Source: a virus
IMG/VR virus record: IMGVR_UViG_3300031857_000346
Span: 1 to 46,572 of that record
DNA length: 46,572 nt
Direction: 5' to 3' (one strand)
Shown piece after piece: positions 25,426 through 33,686 of this stretch. How positions within the stretch are numbered: position 1 is the stretch's first letter; every line of letters begins with the position of its first letter. Below the pieces are notes generated by a model. It was not told the DNA's origin, did not search any database, and saw only the letters and a list, made by a program, of their open reading frames with translations. Both the position numbers and the translations under genes were made by a program.

Positions 25426-26118
25426 ATGAACAAATTAAAAGTTTTTCAAATATATTTTAATGAAGCACAACTACCATTAAACTTTATTCCTTATTATAAT
25501 GAAAAATGTTCTCCCTATTTTGAAAACAAAGTTATTGTTGATCTAATCAAAAAAAATCAGCACAAAGGCTGTACTCATTTTGGTGTATTAAGCCACAAAT
25601 TTGCTGAAAAAATAAAAGAAAGAATGAGCTCAAACTGGGACTCTTTACCTGAATTAAAAAACCACCATCGGTTCCTAATGAACGCCGATGAGATAGAAAA
25701 AGCTTTAGCTTTATTCGATCCGCCAGTTTTAGCTTTAATGCAACACCCGGCGCATGATCCAGTTTCTTTTGGCGGAAGGTTTCACCAAAAATTACCTGAT
25801 TTTTTTAAAGAGGTTACAAAGAAAATAGGCGCCGAATGGAAGCCGGAAGTTTTTGACCGTGTTTATTATTCAAACTATTTTATAGCAAAGCCAGCAATAT
25901 ATGCAGACTACGTTAACACAATGCTGGCTCCAGCTATTCAAGTCATGGATGACATGCCTGATCTTTGGCAAGACAGCGGTTATCCAAAAAAATTACCTGA
26001 AAACTTATCAAAAGAATGGGGTGTTAATTACTACCCATACCATACCTTTATATTAGAAAGATTATTTAGTTATTATTGCAACATAAACAAAAACAAAATA
26101 TGGAAAAAGCAGAATTAG
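25426..26118 (+). CDS. first gene of sugar cassette, hypothetical GT-associated protein
   Basis: A 230-residue soluble protein with no signal peptide. Phrases such as PYYNEKCSPYFENKVIVDLI, HFGVLSHKFAEKIKERM and YYSNYFIAKPAIYADYVN are like those of nucleotide-sugar transferase relatives found beside polysaccharide genes, with a DMPDLWQDSGY motif near the end. I cannot name a fold with confidence. Translation is placed at the ATG at 25426, 5 nt after the -7 box; an in-frame extension of 29 codons upstream would cover the promoter. It begins the + strand cassette. Confidence 0.5.
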   Translation: MNKLKVFQIYFNEAQLPLNFIPYYNEKCSPYFENKVIVDLIKKNQHKGCTHFGVLSHKFAEKIKERMSSNWDSLPELKNHHRFLMNADEIEKALALFDPPVLALMQHPAHDPVSFGGRFHQKLPDFFKEVTKKIGAEWKPEVFDRVYYSNYFIAKPAIYADYVNTMLAPAIQVMDDMPDLWQDSGYPKKLPENLSKEWGVNYYPYHTFILERLFSYYCNINKNKIWKKQN

Positions 26119-26333
26119 AAGCCGCTCTTCGTTTAATTTACGATAGCTGGATAGTGAGATACGGCACGCCGCAGGAAACAATGGCTAACGGTATGGCTAC
26201 AGATATGAATGCCTACTTTGATAGTATAAATTATAATTTGGTTCTTGGAACTTGTTTTTCTTTACAACAGGTCTTGGATCAGTTATCTGTAGTAGGAATA
26301 ACCGGAATAGACAGACCTGCAGATGGTGCTTAG
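26100..26333 (+). CDS. hypothetical small protein in sugar cassette
   Basis: A 77-residue acidic protein (MEKAELEAALRLIYDSWIV, then QETMANGMATDMNAYFDSIN). No domain is visible. The start codon lies inside the preceding gene by 19 nt and its end overlaps the next gene by 11 nt, so it is tightly coupled within the cassette. A TTG at 26076 would add 8 residues, but the ATG at 26100 is preferred. Confidence 0.5.
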   Translation: MEKAELEAALRLIYDSWIVRYGTPQETMANGMATDMNAYFDSINYNLVLGTCFSLQQVLDQLSVVGITGIDRPADGA

Positions 26334-26994
26334 TTTTAGTTTAATTCATCCTTCAAGGAGTAGGCCCGAAAAAGCTAGAGAGATTTATAATTACTGGATG
26401 AGCAAAGCTTCCGGTGAAAATAAAATAGAACATATTCTTTCTTTAGATTTTAGTGATCCGCTAAACGAGCACTATGGAATGGTTGACGGAAAGTATATAC
26501 CATTTGGAGACAACTCTAAGTCAATAATTGACCATAATAGTTGTGTAGTTGAGGCAACAAATCAAGCTGCTAAAATGGCAACTGGCGACGTGCTTATCTA
26601 TTTAAGCGACGATTTCAAATGTCCAGACAATTGGGATAGACTTATTGCAGAACGAATGCTTATAGGTCACCCAACTTTGCTAAAAGTGAATGACTGTTTG
26701 CAGCAATTTGAAGTCGCAGTGTTAACTATACCTATAATGAATAGATCGTTATACGAAAAGCTTGGATATTTTTGGCACCCATCTTACAGATCAATGTTTG
26801 TAGACGAAGACCTCTACTGGACTTGTAAAAATAATATTTGGATGGTATCAGCGCCTGAATTACAATTTCCTCACGAACACTGCTCAATAGGGAAAGCTGA
26901 ACGAGACGAGACTTATATCCGCTCAGAAGCTAATTGGGACCACGGCAAGGCTATTTTTGCAGAACGTAAAGCGCTAAATTTTCCTTTAAAATGA
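26323..26994 (+). CDS. GT-A family glycosyltransferase-like protein
   Basis: A 223-residue protein with the features of inverting GT2-like (GT-A fold) enzymes. The N-terminal strand and loop read FSLIHPSRSRPEKAREIYNY, and the metal/nucleotide-sugar binding region is AKMATGDVLIYLSDDFKCPD, which carries the Asp-Asp after a strand. The C-terminal region includes SMFVDEDLYWTC, a second acidic patch. Such enzymes move a sugar from a nucleotide donor to an acceptor. It is short for the family (usually 250-300 residues). The donor and acceptor cannot be told. It overlaps the neighbours by 11 and 4 nt. Confidence 0.65.
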   Translation: MVLSFSLIHPSRSRPEKAREIYNYWMSKASGENKIEHILSLDFSDPLNEHYGMVDGKYIPFGDNSKSIIDHNSCVVEATNQAAKMATGDVLIYLSDDFKCPDNWDRLIAERMLIGHPTLLKVNDCLQQFEVAVLTIPIMNRSLYEKLGYFWHPSYRSMFVDEDLYWTCKNNIWMVSAPELQFPHEHCSIGKAERDETYIRSEANWDHGKAIFAERKALNFPLK

Positions 26995-27557
26995 TTTTAT
27001 CAATATTAATTCCGAGCCTAGAAAGCAGGAAAGAGTTTTTGAACCAAATGCTTTTTAATTTGCATACGCAAATTACCGAATTAAGCGCATGGGATAAGAT
27101 AGAAGTATTGACGGACGAACGTTCTCATTTATCAACTGGAGTGAAAAGAAACTCGTTATTGAATAGAGCGGAAGGAAAGCATTCTTGGTTTGTAGATGAT
27201 GATGATGAAATAATAAAATCAGCATTGTCTTTAATATTAAACGGGCTAAACTCTAACCCTGACGTTATTGGTATAAACGGATGGATGACCACTGACGATG
27301 AGAACAGAGTGGACTGGGAAATGAAGTTAGAAAATCCTTATTGTGCTACAACACGAGACGGAAAAGAATTTTATTTAAGATTTCCTAACCACATTGCGGT
27401 TATGAGAACAGAGATTGCTAAACAGGTCAAATTTCCTGATCTTACAATGGGTGAAGATTACGCTTGGGCAAAAGAGATTCACGACAGAAAGCTTTTAAAA
27501 ACAGAGGTTATTATTGAAGAACCAATATATCACTATAAGTTTAGAAGCAAAAAATGA
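26991..27557 (+). CDS. GT2-like glycosyltransferase
   Basis: A 188-residue protein with a clear GT2 start (ILSILIPSLESRKEFLNQML), then VLTDERSHLSTGVKRNSLLN and the metal-binding run WFVDDDDEIIKSALSLI. Later parts include DVIGINGWMTTDDENRV and a catalytic-loop-like MGEDYAWAKEIHDR, where E-D-x-x-W is the usual GT2 catalytic region. The protein lacks a membrane segment, so it would act on a soluble acceptor or at the membrane face. It is coupled to both neighbours by 4-nt overlaps. Confidence 0.72.
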   Translation: MILSILIPSLESRKEFLNQMLFNLHTQITELSAWDKIEVLTDERSHLSTGVKRNSLLNRAEGKHSWFVDDDDEIIKSALSLILNGLNSNPDVIGINGWMTTDDENRVDWEMKLENPYCATTRDGKEFYLRFPNHIAVMRTEIAKQVKFPDLTMGEDYAWAKEIHDRKLLKTEVIIEEPIYHYKFRSKK

Positions 27558-28231
27558 CCATTAAAAATTACTCAAAACATATATACTATAAATTAAAAAT
27601 TATCATGGGAAACTACTCACAAGGCGAAGAGCAAAAGCATATTGAAATGTTTTTTGGAGACTTCAAAGGAACAGTTCTTGACATCGGAGCAAACGATGGA
27701 AAAACATTTAGCAACTCTTTGGCTTTAATTGAAAACGGATGGAATGCTGTTTTATTAGAGCCGGCACAAATAGCTTTTAATAAGCTGGAAAGATTGCACG
27801 AAAATAATCCTAAAGTAAGTTGTTATAAAATAGCTATAGGCAACCAGCACGGTAAAACAAAATTAAAAGTTTCTGGCGCTCACCTGCCTGACGGTTCAGA
27901 TGTAGCATTATTATCTTCGCTTAAAGAAGATGAGACTACTAGATGGAGAGACGCTGGTGTCCAATTTCACGAAGAGGAAATTATAGTAACAACTTTCTCT
28001 CATTTTAAAAAATTAAGTGGAGATCCAGCTTTTGATTTTATCACAATCGACTGCGAAGGATTGGACGTTGATGTATTAAAACAAATTGATCTTACAAACA
28101 CAAAACTTATCTGCATCGAATGGAACTCTAAACCTGAAGCAAAAGCGGAGATATTAGAATATTGTGCTAAATTTGGCATGACTAAAACAATTTATGAATC
28201 AGGAGAAAATTTATTAATATGCAGACAGTAG
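27554..28231 (+). CDS. FkbM-family methyltransferase
   Basis: A 225-residue protein with SAM-binding motif I (TVLDIGANDGKTFSNSLAL), then AVLLEPAQIAFNKLERL (acidic end of strand 2) and VSCYKIAIGNQHGKTKLKV. The core HFKKLSGDPAFDFITIDCEG followed by LDVDVLKQIDL is the FkbM signature. FkbM enzymes O-methylate sugars or lipids, and they are common beside glycosyltransferases, where methylation caps a glycan. The first 17 residues before MGNYSQGEEQ may be an upstream extension. Coupled to its neighbours by overlaps. Confidence 0.85.
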   Translation: MTIKNYSKHIYYKLKIIMGNYSQGEEQKHIEMFFGDFKGTVLDIGANDGKTFSNSLALIENGWNAVLLEPAQIAFNKLERLHENNPKVSCYKIAIGNQHGKTKLKVSGAHLPDGSDVALLSSLKEDETTRWRDAGVQFHEEEIIVTTFSHFKKLSGDPAFDFITIDCEGLDVDVLKQIDLTNTKLICIEWNSKPEAKAEILEYCAKFGMTKTIYESGENLLICRQ

Positions 28232-28941
28232 TATCATTCGCCGATGGCGCCGGGCATTATGCAAAAGCATTAATGCGACAAGAATTAAGTTTATTACAAG
28301 TTGGATTTATTCCTGCTGAAGGCAATAAGTTTAAAGGCATTAATGACTACGGTCATATAAACTCACCACAGCACAAGGGGGCGCCTGACTCTATACCATA
28401 CGCTTTTAAAGCGCTTTCAATTAAAAAAGCAGCGGAAGAACAAGACTGGAAAGGCCTCTTATTGTGGTGCGACTCGGTTGTGTATGCCACAAAATCAATT
28501 CAGCCTATTTTTGACCACATAAAAAAGCATGGTTATTTATTTTTTGATAATATTGGTTTCTCTATCGGAGACTATACCAGCGACGTTTGCTTGAGGCAAT
28601 TTAATATGTCTCGCGAAGAAGCTTTTGATAGCAAAATGATTATGGCTTGCGTGATGGGATTCGATTTAGAAAACCCGTCAACAAAAGAATTTTTAGATAA
28701 ATATATCGCAGCAGCAACAGACGGTCATTCTTATCCGGGATCTTGGACGAATGAAAATCTACAAGTATCAAACGATATGCGCTGTAAAGGTCACAGACAC
28801 GACCAGTCAGTAGCGAGTATATTGATAAAACAAATGGGGTTGAGTATTACTCGCGCTCAAGATACATTTTTTGCGTATGCAAGCCATAAAGGGTTAGTGC
28901 CAATAGCAGATAGCGTTGGTTTATGGTCGGAGGGAATATAG
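28219..28941 (+). CDS. putative glycosyltransferase (GT8/DxD-like)
   Basis: A 240-residue soluble protein. It begins TVVSFADGAGHYAKALMRQE, and the central part GLLLWCDSVVYATKSIQPIF resembles the strand-D-x-D region of retaining GT-A transferases. The end has HRHDQSVASILIKQMGL, where the H-D-Q-S pattern recurs in GT8-like and related Bacteroidota sugar transferases. The last codons overlap the HNH endonuclease frame if the upstream ATG of that gene is used. The family assignment is by pattern only. Confidence 0.5.
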   Translation: MQTVVSFADGAGHYAKALMRQELSLLQVGFIPAEGNKFKGINDYGHINSPQHKGAPDSIPYAFKALSIKKAAEEQDWKGLLLWCDSVVYATKSIQPIFDHIKKHGYLFFDNIGFSIGDYTSDVCLRQFNMSREEAFDSKMIMACVMGFDLENPSTKEFLDKYIAAATDGHSYPGSWTNENLQVSNDMRCKGHRHDQSVASILIKQMGLSITRAQDTFFAYASHKGLVPIADSVGLWSEGI

Positions 28942-28943
28942 TC

Positions 28944-29291
28944 ATGGAGCAAGAAGTTTGGAAAACAATAATCGGATTTGAAAAAGCTAAGATTAGCAAT
29001 TTCGGAAATGTAATGGGCGCCCACGGAAAATTAAGAAAATTAAAAAACATTTACACCAACGGCAACAGAAACCTACAGCCTTATAAAAACGTAAGGTTAT
29101 CATTAAAGCATTCTGGTGAATACGTACATAGACTAGTCGCAAAACATTTTTTAGATAACCCAAATAATTACAAAGAAGTAAACCATATAGATAGAAACAA
29201 ACATAATAACCATGTATCTAATTTAGAATGGTGCGATAGACTTCACAATGTAAAACATCAAAGAGAAACTCAAAAATTAATTAACAATTAA
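28944..29291 (+). CDS. HNH homing endonuclease with NUMOD4
   Basis: A 115-residue protein (an earlier in-frame ATG at 28923 would add 7 residues). The N-terminal NUMOD4 module reads WKTIIGFEKAKISNFGNVM and the HNH_3 part reads RLVAKHFLDNPNNYKEVNHI followed by RNKHNNHVSNLEWCDR. This layout is typical of free-standing or intron-encoded nicking nucleases that cut and move themselves into intact alleles. It lies between two cassette genes with no similarity to its neighbours and is probably a later insertion. The downstream methyltransferase lacks an ATG, which may result from that insertion. Confidence 0.85.
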   Translation: MEQEVWKTIIGFEKAKISNFGNVMGAHGKLRKLKNIYTNGNRNLQPYKNVRLSLKHSGEYVHRLVAKHFLDNPNNYKEVNHIDRNKHNNHVSNLEWCDRLHNVKHQRETQKLINN

Positions 29292-29304
29292 AAAAATAGA
29301 AAAC

Positions 29305-29925
29305 TTGGGATATACACAATTTACAGTAGATCAATTAGAAGAAATTATCTCTAATCATTCGCCAAAAACAATTTTAGATTTTGGTGCACAAAACATGTAT
29401 AATCAACCGGAACTACCAGCTCCTTACGCTAAAGAGTGGTATGAGAACGAAAAGAAGATGAAATATGTTTCTATCGACATTAACAACGAGCACGGTGCAA
29501 TTGCTGTGGATTTAAGTAAACCATTATTAGATCAAACAAAATTAGACGAGCGCCTAATAGATCAATATGATTTAGTAGTAGATGCCGGCACAACTGAACA
29601 TGTCGGAGTTGATGGCAAGCATGACACTGAAGCTTTCTACAACGCGTGGAAAACTAAATACGACTTATGCAAAAACGGAGGTATTATATACTCCGAAAAT
29701 CCAAAAACAGGATCTTGGCCCTGTCACGGATTTAATTATCATACATTAGAGTTTTATCACCAATTAGGAATAGCGCTCGGTTGCCAAATACTAAGTTTAG
29801 GTGAGCACGCCGCATGCCATAATATCATTGATGGATGGAATATTTATTGCTCGTTTATAAAACCAACAGCTACTCCGTTTATCTCACTAGAAGAGTTTAA
29901 AAAGTTAACTTATAAGTTAAGTTAA
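29305..29925 (+). CDS. class I SAM-dependent methyltransferase-like protein (TTG start)
   Basis: A 206-residue protein. Motif I is TILDFGAQNMYNQ; then come KYVSIDINNEHGAIAVDL (strand-2 acidic residue) and DLVVDAGTTEHVGVDG as motif III/IV, followed by a second half with a CHGFNYHTLEFYHQLGIALG strand-helix. It probably methylates a sugar or protein in the cassette. No ATG precedes motif I; the TTG at 29305, 14 nt after the HNH stop, is the best start, so the original 5' end may have been lost or altered when the nuclease gene inserted. Confidence 0.6.
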   Translation: MGYTQFTVDQLEEIISNHSPKTILDFGAQNMYNQPELPAPYAKEWYENEKKMKYVSIDINNEHGAIAVDLSKPLLDQTKLDERLIDQYDLVVDAGTTEHVGVDGKHDTEAFYNAWKTKYDLCKNGGIIYSENPKTGSWPCHGFNYHTLEFYHQLGIALGCQILSLGEHAACHNIIDGWNIYCSFIKPTATPFISLEEFKKLTYKLS

Positions 29926-30662
29926 TGAAATTAGCAGCAATATATAACGTTTGGGACGGTGTAGAGTTATTGAAACACTCAATAGCATCAATAAAGCAAG
30001 ACGTTGACTTAATAATAATTGTTTACCAAGACATCAGTAATTTTGGAGAAGAATTCAATCCATTACCTGAAATAAAAAAAGCTGTTTATGGGATTCCTCA
30101 TGTTTTACACAAATATGTACCGACAGTTGGAAATGGATTTGTAAATGAAACAACCAAGCGCCAAATAGGAATAGAAATAGCTTATAATTATAATTGTACA
30201 CATTTTTTAAATTTAGATTGCGATGAAATTTATGAAAACTTTGCTAAGGCAAAAAATTTATACATTAAATCAGGAGCACAAGGATCTGTCTGTAAACTAT
30301 TCACATACTTTAAGTTTCCAACTCTCAGATTTGAAACTGAAGATGGCTATTTTGTGCCTTTCATTCACGAACTCAAAAGCACCACTACTGCTGGCAGCAG
30401 CGTGGGTTATCCTTTTTATTGCGACCCTACTAGAAGCATTAATTGCAACGATGTAGTCTGTTTGCCGGTCCACATGCATCACTTCTCTTGGGTTAGACAA
30501 AACATTGAACGTAAATGCAGAAACTCAAGCGCAAAAGCAAACATCGAAAATGGAACAATGCTACAGAGTTATTATGATCCAAATTGTGGACCAGGTTTCT
30601 ATGTAAAAGACGCTGATAAATATTTAATCGAAGTGCCAAACCAATTCAACATTAATCTGTAA
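29925..30662 (+). CDS. GT2/GT-A-like glycosyltransferase
   Basis: A 245-residue protein with the GT-A start AAIYNVWDGVELLKHSIASI and DLIIIVYQDISNFGEEF. The D-x-D region is CTHFLNLDCDEIYENFAKA (Asp-Cys-Asp), followed by a long acceptor-side part containing MHHFSWVRQNIERKCRNSSA. No membrane segment is visible. It starts at the last A of the previous gene stop. It is the fourth transferase-like gene of the cassette. Confidence 0.65.
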   Translation: MKLAAIYNVWDGVELLKHSIASIKQDVDLIIIVYQDISNFGEEFNPLPEIKKAVYGIPHVLHKYVPTVGNGFVNETTKRQIGIEIAYNYNCTHFLNLDCDEIYENFAKAKNLYIKSGAQGSVCKLFTYFKFPTLRFETEDGYFVPFIHELKSTTTAGSSVGYPFYCDPTRSINCNDVVCLPVHMHHFSWVRQNIERKCRNSSAKANIENGTMLQSYYDPNCGPGFYVKDADKYLIEVPNQFNINL

Positions 30663-30663
30663 T

Positions 30664-31044
30664 ATGGAAATAGTAAAAGACAAAGTTAAGAAACACAAGA
30701 TCACAACCGAAGTGTATAAACGTATCAGTGAAATTGCAGCCGGAATGGTTCCATGCTCAAAAGTAATTAACGGCAAGCGTCAAATGAAGCGCGTAGTGAA
30801 GAAATGCACATGGGAAACAATGTCGCCACAGAATCGCGAGCATATCGAAAAGCACAATCCAAAAGATGCTAATAAAAAAGGACCATACAAAGAAATTTGG
30901 ATGGAACCGGTTTTAATAAACCATAAAGAGTGTTTGCTTGCTGAATATAAAATGCATGGAGAGGATGGAATAACTTTTTATGTTGAAACTATAAACAAAG
31001 CCATCGCCAATGAAAATAGCAGTACTGATTCCGGACAGGAGTGA
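30664..31044 (+). CDS. hypothetical basic protein in sugar cassette
   Basis: A 126-residue basic protein (KDKVKKHKITTEVYKRISEI, then SKVINGKRQMKRVVKKCTWE) without recognised domains, signal or membrane segment. Its C-terminal third is more mixed (LINHKECLLAEYKMHGEDG). It overlaps the last cassette gene by 35 nt, which shows tight coupling. It might be a nucleic-acid or acceptor-binding accessory protein, but nothing in the sequence decides this. Confidence 0.5.
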   Translation: MEIVKDKVKKHKITTEVYKRISEIAAGMVPCSKVINGKRQMKRVVKKCTWETMSPQNREHIEKHNPKDANKKGPYKEIWMEPVLINHKECLLAEYKMHGEDGITFYVETINKAIANENSSTDSGQE

Positions 31045-31699
31045 TAGGCCAGACTTTTTAGCCAACACTTTACGATTAATAGAAAGTCAGACCGTTAAAC
31101 CGGACCATGTAGAGGTAGTAAACTTTCCAGCAACGTCTGAAGCTTGCGATATAACCGTCCGTTACCGTTATGGATATGATAAACTTTCTAAGATGGGCTT
31201 TGATGTCATTTTTTTTATGGAAAATGATGACTGGTACACCAATAACTACATAGAAACAATGCTTAATGCTTGGAAAGAAGCTGGTGAGCCGGATATTTTT
31301 GGAACAGATTATACTTTTTATTATCACATTCGCCAACAAGGACGCTTCACTATGGAGCACTTCAACCGAAGCAGCGCAATGTCTACTTTAATAAAACCGA
31401 ATTTAATATTCGAATGGCCGCAAGATAACGACCCTTACACGGACGTTTGGCTATACACTAAGTTGAAGTATGGTGTATTTCATCCAGATCCTAAAAAACC
31501 AATTTGTCTTGGCATCAAACACGGCGTTGGAAAGTGTGGTGGAGAATGCCACACCACTTATTTACGTTTATTCAGAGAAGGCAGTGGCGCTTTCGTTGAC
31601 CCCAACATGGTTTGGTTAAAATCTATAGTTGATGAGGAAAGTTTTAAATTTTACCATTCAATATCAAGTCAGCAAAACGAGGCCAACTCGCCAACTTAA
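31010..31699 (+). CDS. GT-A family glycosyltransferase, end of cassette
   Basis: A 229-residue protein with the typical start KIAVLIPDRSDRPDFLANTL and the acidic donor site GFDVIFFMENDDWYTNNYIE, plus aromatic acceptor residues (DYTFYYHIRQQGRF). A later run, YTDVWLYTKLKYGVF, resembles the catalytic base region. The coding region runs 56 bp past the 3' end of the terminase gene on the other strand, so the two genes overlap convergently. It ends the cassette; no clear terminator was seen. Confidence 0.65.
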   Translation: MKIAVLIPDRSDRPDFLANTLRLIESQTVKPDHVEVVNFPATSEACDITVRYRYGYDKLSKMGFDVIFFMENDDWYTNNYIETMLNAWKEAGEPDIFGTDYTFYYHIRQQGRFTMEHFNRSSAMSTLIKPNLIFEWPQDNDPYTDVWLYTKLKYGVFHPDPKKPICLGIKHGVGKCGGECHTTYLRLFREGSGAFVDPNMVWLKSIVDEESFKFYHSISSQQNEANSPT

Positions 31700-33686
31700 C
31701 ATCTAACTTCATTTCTTTAAAAAATCTATAGACATAAATGTCTCTAACTACTGTATTGTAGATGTTGACGTCCAAATGGTGATTCTGAGACGAAGATGTT
31801 TTCTTTGCCCAAATGAAATTACCTTTTTTATCAACCACTCGATGTTCTGCAGCATAATGAGAAAAATAATTTTCCAAACCATATTTTCCGTCTCTCGGTT
31901 CAGGGAAATTTAAAAATCCTTGCGGTTGTTCTTGCTTCGGCTCAGCATTTCTGTCCCACTTAAAATTAATACGAGCCATCAACCGGTCCTTTAAATTATT
32001 AACGCGCACCATGTATAATTCGTTTGGACGACTTGCGCTATTCTTAAAAGAAGCTTGCTCTATATGCATTGGAATATACTTATCTTCCTTGTCACCCTTC
32101 AATCCAAAAATAAGATGGTTGCTTTTTTCTATATAATTAAAAACCTGGTCCTCAGCGAAACCAGTATCTATTCCGCTTGCAGTAATTCTCATCGTGGTGC
32201 CATCCTCTAAAGTATAACTCGCGCTAAGTATTTCTTCAAATTTTTTCCAGACATTATTAGGTTTAGACACATCATAACTAAACATTTCTCTGGTTATGTT
32301 TTCCTTTTTCTTCCAACTTTGATTTGCAATAAATGTACCTAATGATCCGTGAGTGATACTATAAGTACTGCCAGTTTCGCTATGTGCAATAACCTCATAA
32401 TCCAAGCGGACGTCATCATAATCAGAATTAACTCCAGCAACTCGACCACCTAAATCGGCAGCACAAGTAAGCATCACTATTTTACCATTACCATCTTTAA
32501 TACTTTGAGCTTCAGGAACAGTTCCTATTTGATATGATCTTATATTTAATTGTAATTGATCTACCTTAACAGAGGTTCCCGGTTCTTCATAAGTTTCTCC
32601 GAGACAAACGTTCACAAATGTTTTATAAAGCGCCTCGTTTCTAGGTTGATTAGAGGGATTGGCTTCTAAAAAGTCATTAACATAATGTTCCCAATCGTAC
32701 ATTCCTAAAGGTGCATACAAACTGTTTATATGATAACTGTAATATCCAAGTTTACTAGGCTTAGCCGTTGGTTTCCAAAAACCCTTGTTTAACAACTCAT
32801 GCTTGTTTTTGTCGGTAAAAAAACCACCGCATTCCTGACAAGTGTACCCAACGGACTCTGATACAACGGTACCGCTTTCATCTACATCCCAAGTTATACC
32901 GGCGGATCTGTTATCGGTATCCTTAACCAGCGTCGACCAAACCAATTCTATAAACTCATTGCAACAAGGGCACGGTATCATAAATTTTCTTTGATCGCCA
33001 AGTAAATATGCTGGTTTTATATTACTAGTTTCTTCTCTTTCTGGAGTTGATATATAAAATATTTTACATGTATCAGCATAAGCAGCAAAGCGCTGCTCTA
33101 ATAATTTACGAGTACTTCCTGATTCTTTACTTTCCCCTTTAACACTCTCAAAATCGTCAAAAAAACCGGTTTGAAGGTCAATTTGCCTTAACCCTTTATG
33201 GTTATTTGCACTAATAATACTTACATATCCTTGCGGAAATTCCTTTTTAAAGTTTGTATCACCTGATTTGTTTGCGCGATTCCTTTGGACCTGTGGTTTT
33301 ATATATGGCCTCAACCCACAACTATCAATCATTAAATCTAATTTCTCCATTGACTTTTCAATCAGATCAGGCGCACCAACTGTTATTAAAGTATTGCCCG
33401 GATTATTTTTAATTATCCAACCTACTCCCGGATAAATTACACCGGCAGAGCCACCAACTTGAGCCCCTTTCATAATTGCAACTGTTCGGGCCGGATGCGA
33501 TTGAGAAAGACAATCAATGATCTCGCGCATGTAAGGCGTCCTGCTGTATTTAAACGGTCCAGGGAACGGCTTTTGCATGATCATATTTTGCTCAGTCCAA
33601 TCAGACGGCTTAATGTCGGAAATGTTAACGCTCCCGCTTTCAAGCAATGCTTTTAATTGATCTGAATATAACTTACTCTCGCTCAC
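31644..33686 (-). CDS. terminase large subunit (lambda gpA family)
   Basis: A 680-residue packaging motor and nuclease. The N-terminal ATPase has the A-like motif MKGAQVGGSAG (residues 72-82), then NTLITVGAPDLIEKSMEKL and TGFFDDFESVKGESKESGS with the acidic Walker B region. Two CxxC pairs (CPCCNEF near residue 242 and CQECGGF) are typical of gpA-type terminases. The C-terminal nuclease domain carries LTCAADLGGRVAGVNSDYDD and later Asp-rich elements (ITASGIDTGFAEDQVF). The length is normal. It is separated from the portal gene by about 18 kb, with the cassette and tail module in between. Confidence 0.9.
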   Translation of the reverse strand: MSESKLYSDQLKALLESGSVNISDIKPSDWTEQNMIMQKPFPGPFKYSRTPYMREIIDCLSQSHPARTVAIMKGAQVGGSAGVIYPGVGWIIKNNPGNTLITVGAPDLIEKSMEKLDLMIDSCGLRPYIKPQVQRNRANKSGDTNFKKEFPQGYVSIISANNHKGLRQIDLQTGFFDDFESVKGESKESGSTRKLLEQRFAAYADTCKIFYISTPEREETSNIKPAYLLGDQRKFMIPCPCCNEFIELVWSTLVKDTDNRSAGITWDVDESGTVVSESVGYTCQECGGFFTDKNKHELLNKGFWKPTAKPSKLGYYSYHINSLYAPLGMYDWEHYVNDFLEANPSNQPRNEALYKTFVNVCLGETYEEPGTSVKVDQLQLNIRSYQIGTVPEAQSIKDGNGKIVMLTCAADLGGRVAGVNSDYDDVRLDYEVIAHSETGSTYSITHGSLGTFIANQSWKKKENITREMFSYDVSKPNNVWKKFEEILSASYTLEDGTTMRITASGIDTGFAEDQVFNYIEKSNHLIFGLKGDKEDKYIPMHIEQASFKNSASRPNELYMVRVNNLKDRLMARINFKWDRNAEPKQEQPQGFLNFPEPRDGKYGLENYFSHYAAEHRVVDKKGNFIWAKKTSSSQNHHLDVNIYNTVVRDIYVYRFFKEMKLDVKLASWPRFADLILNGKI

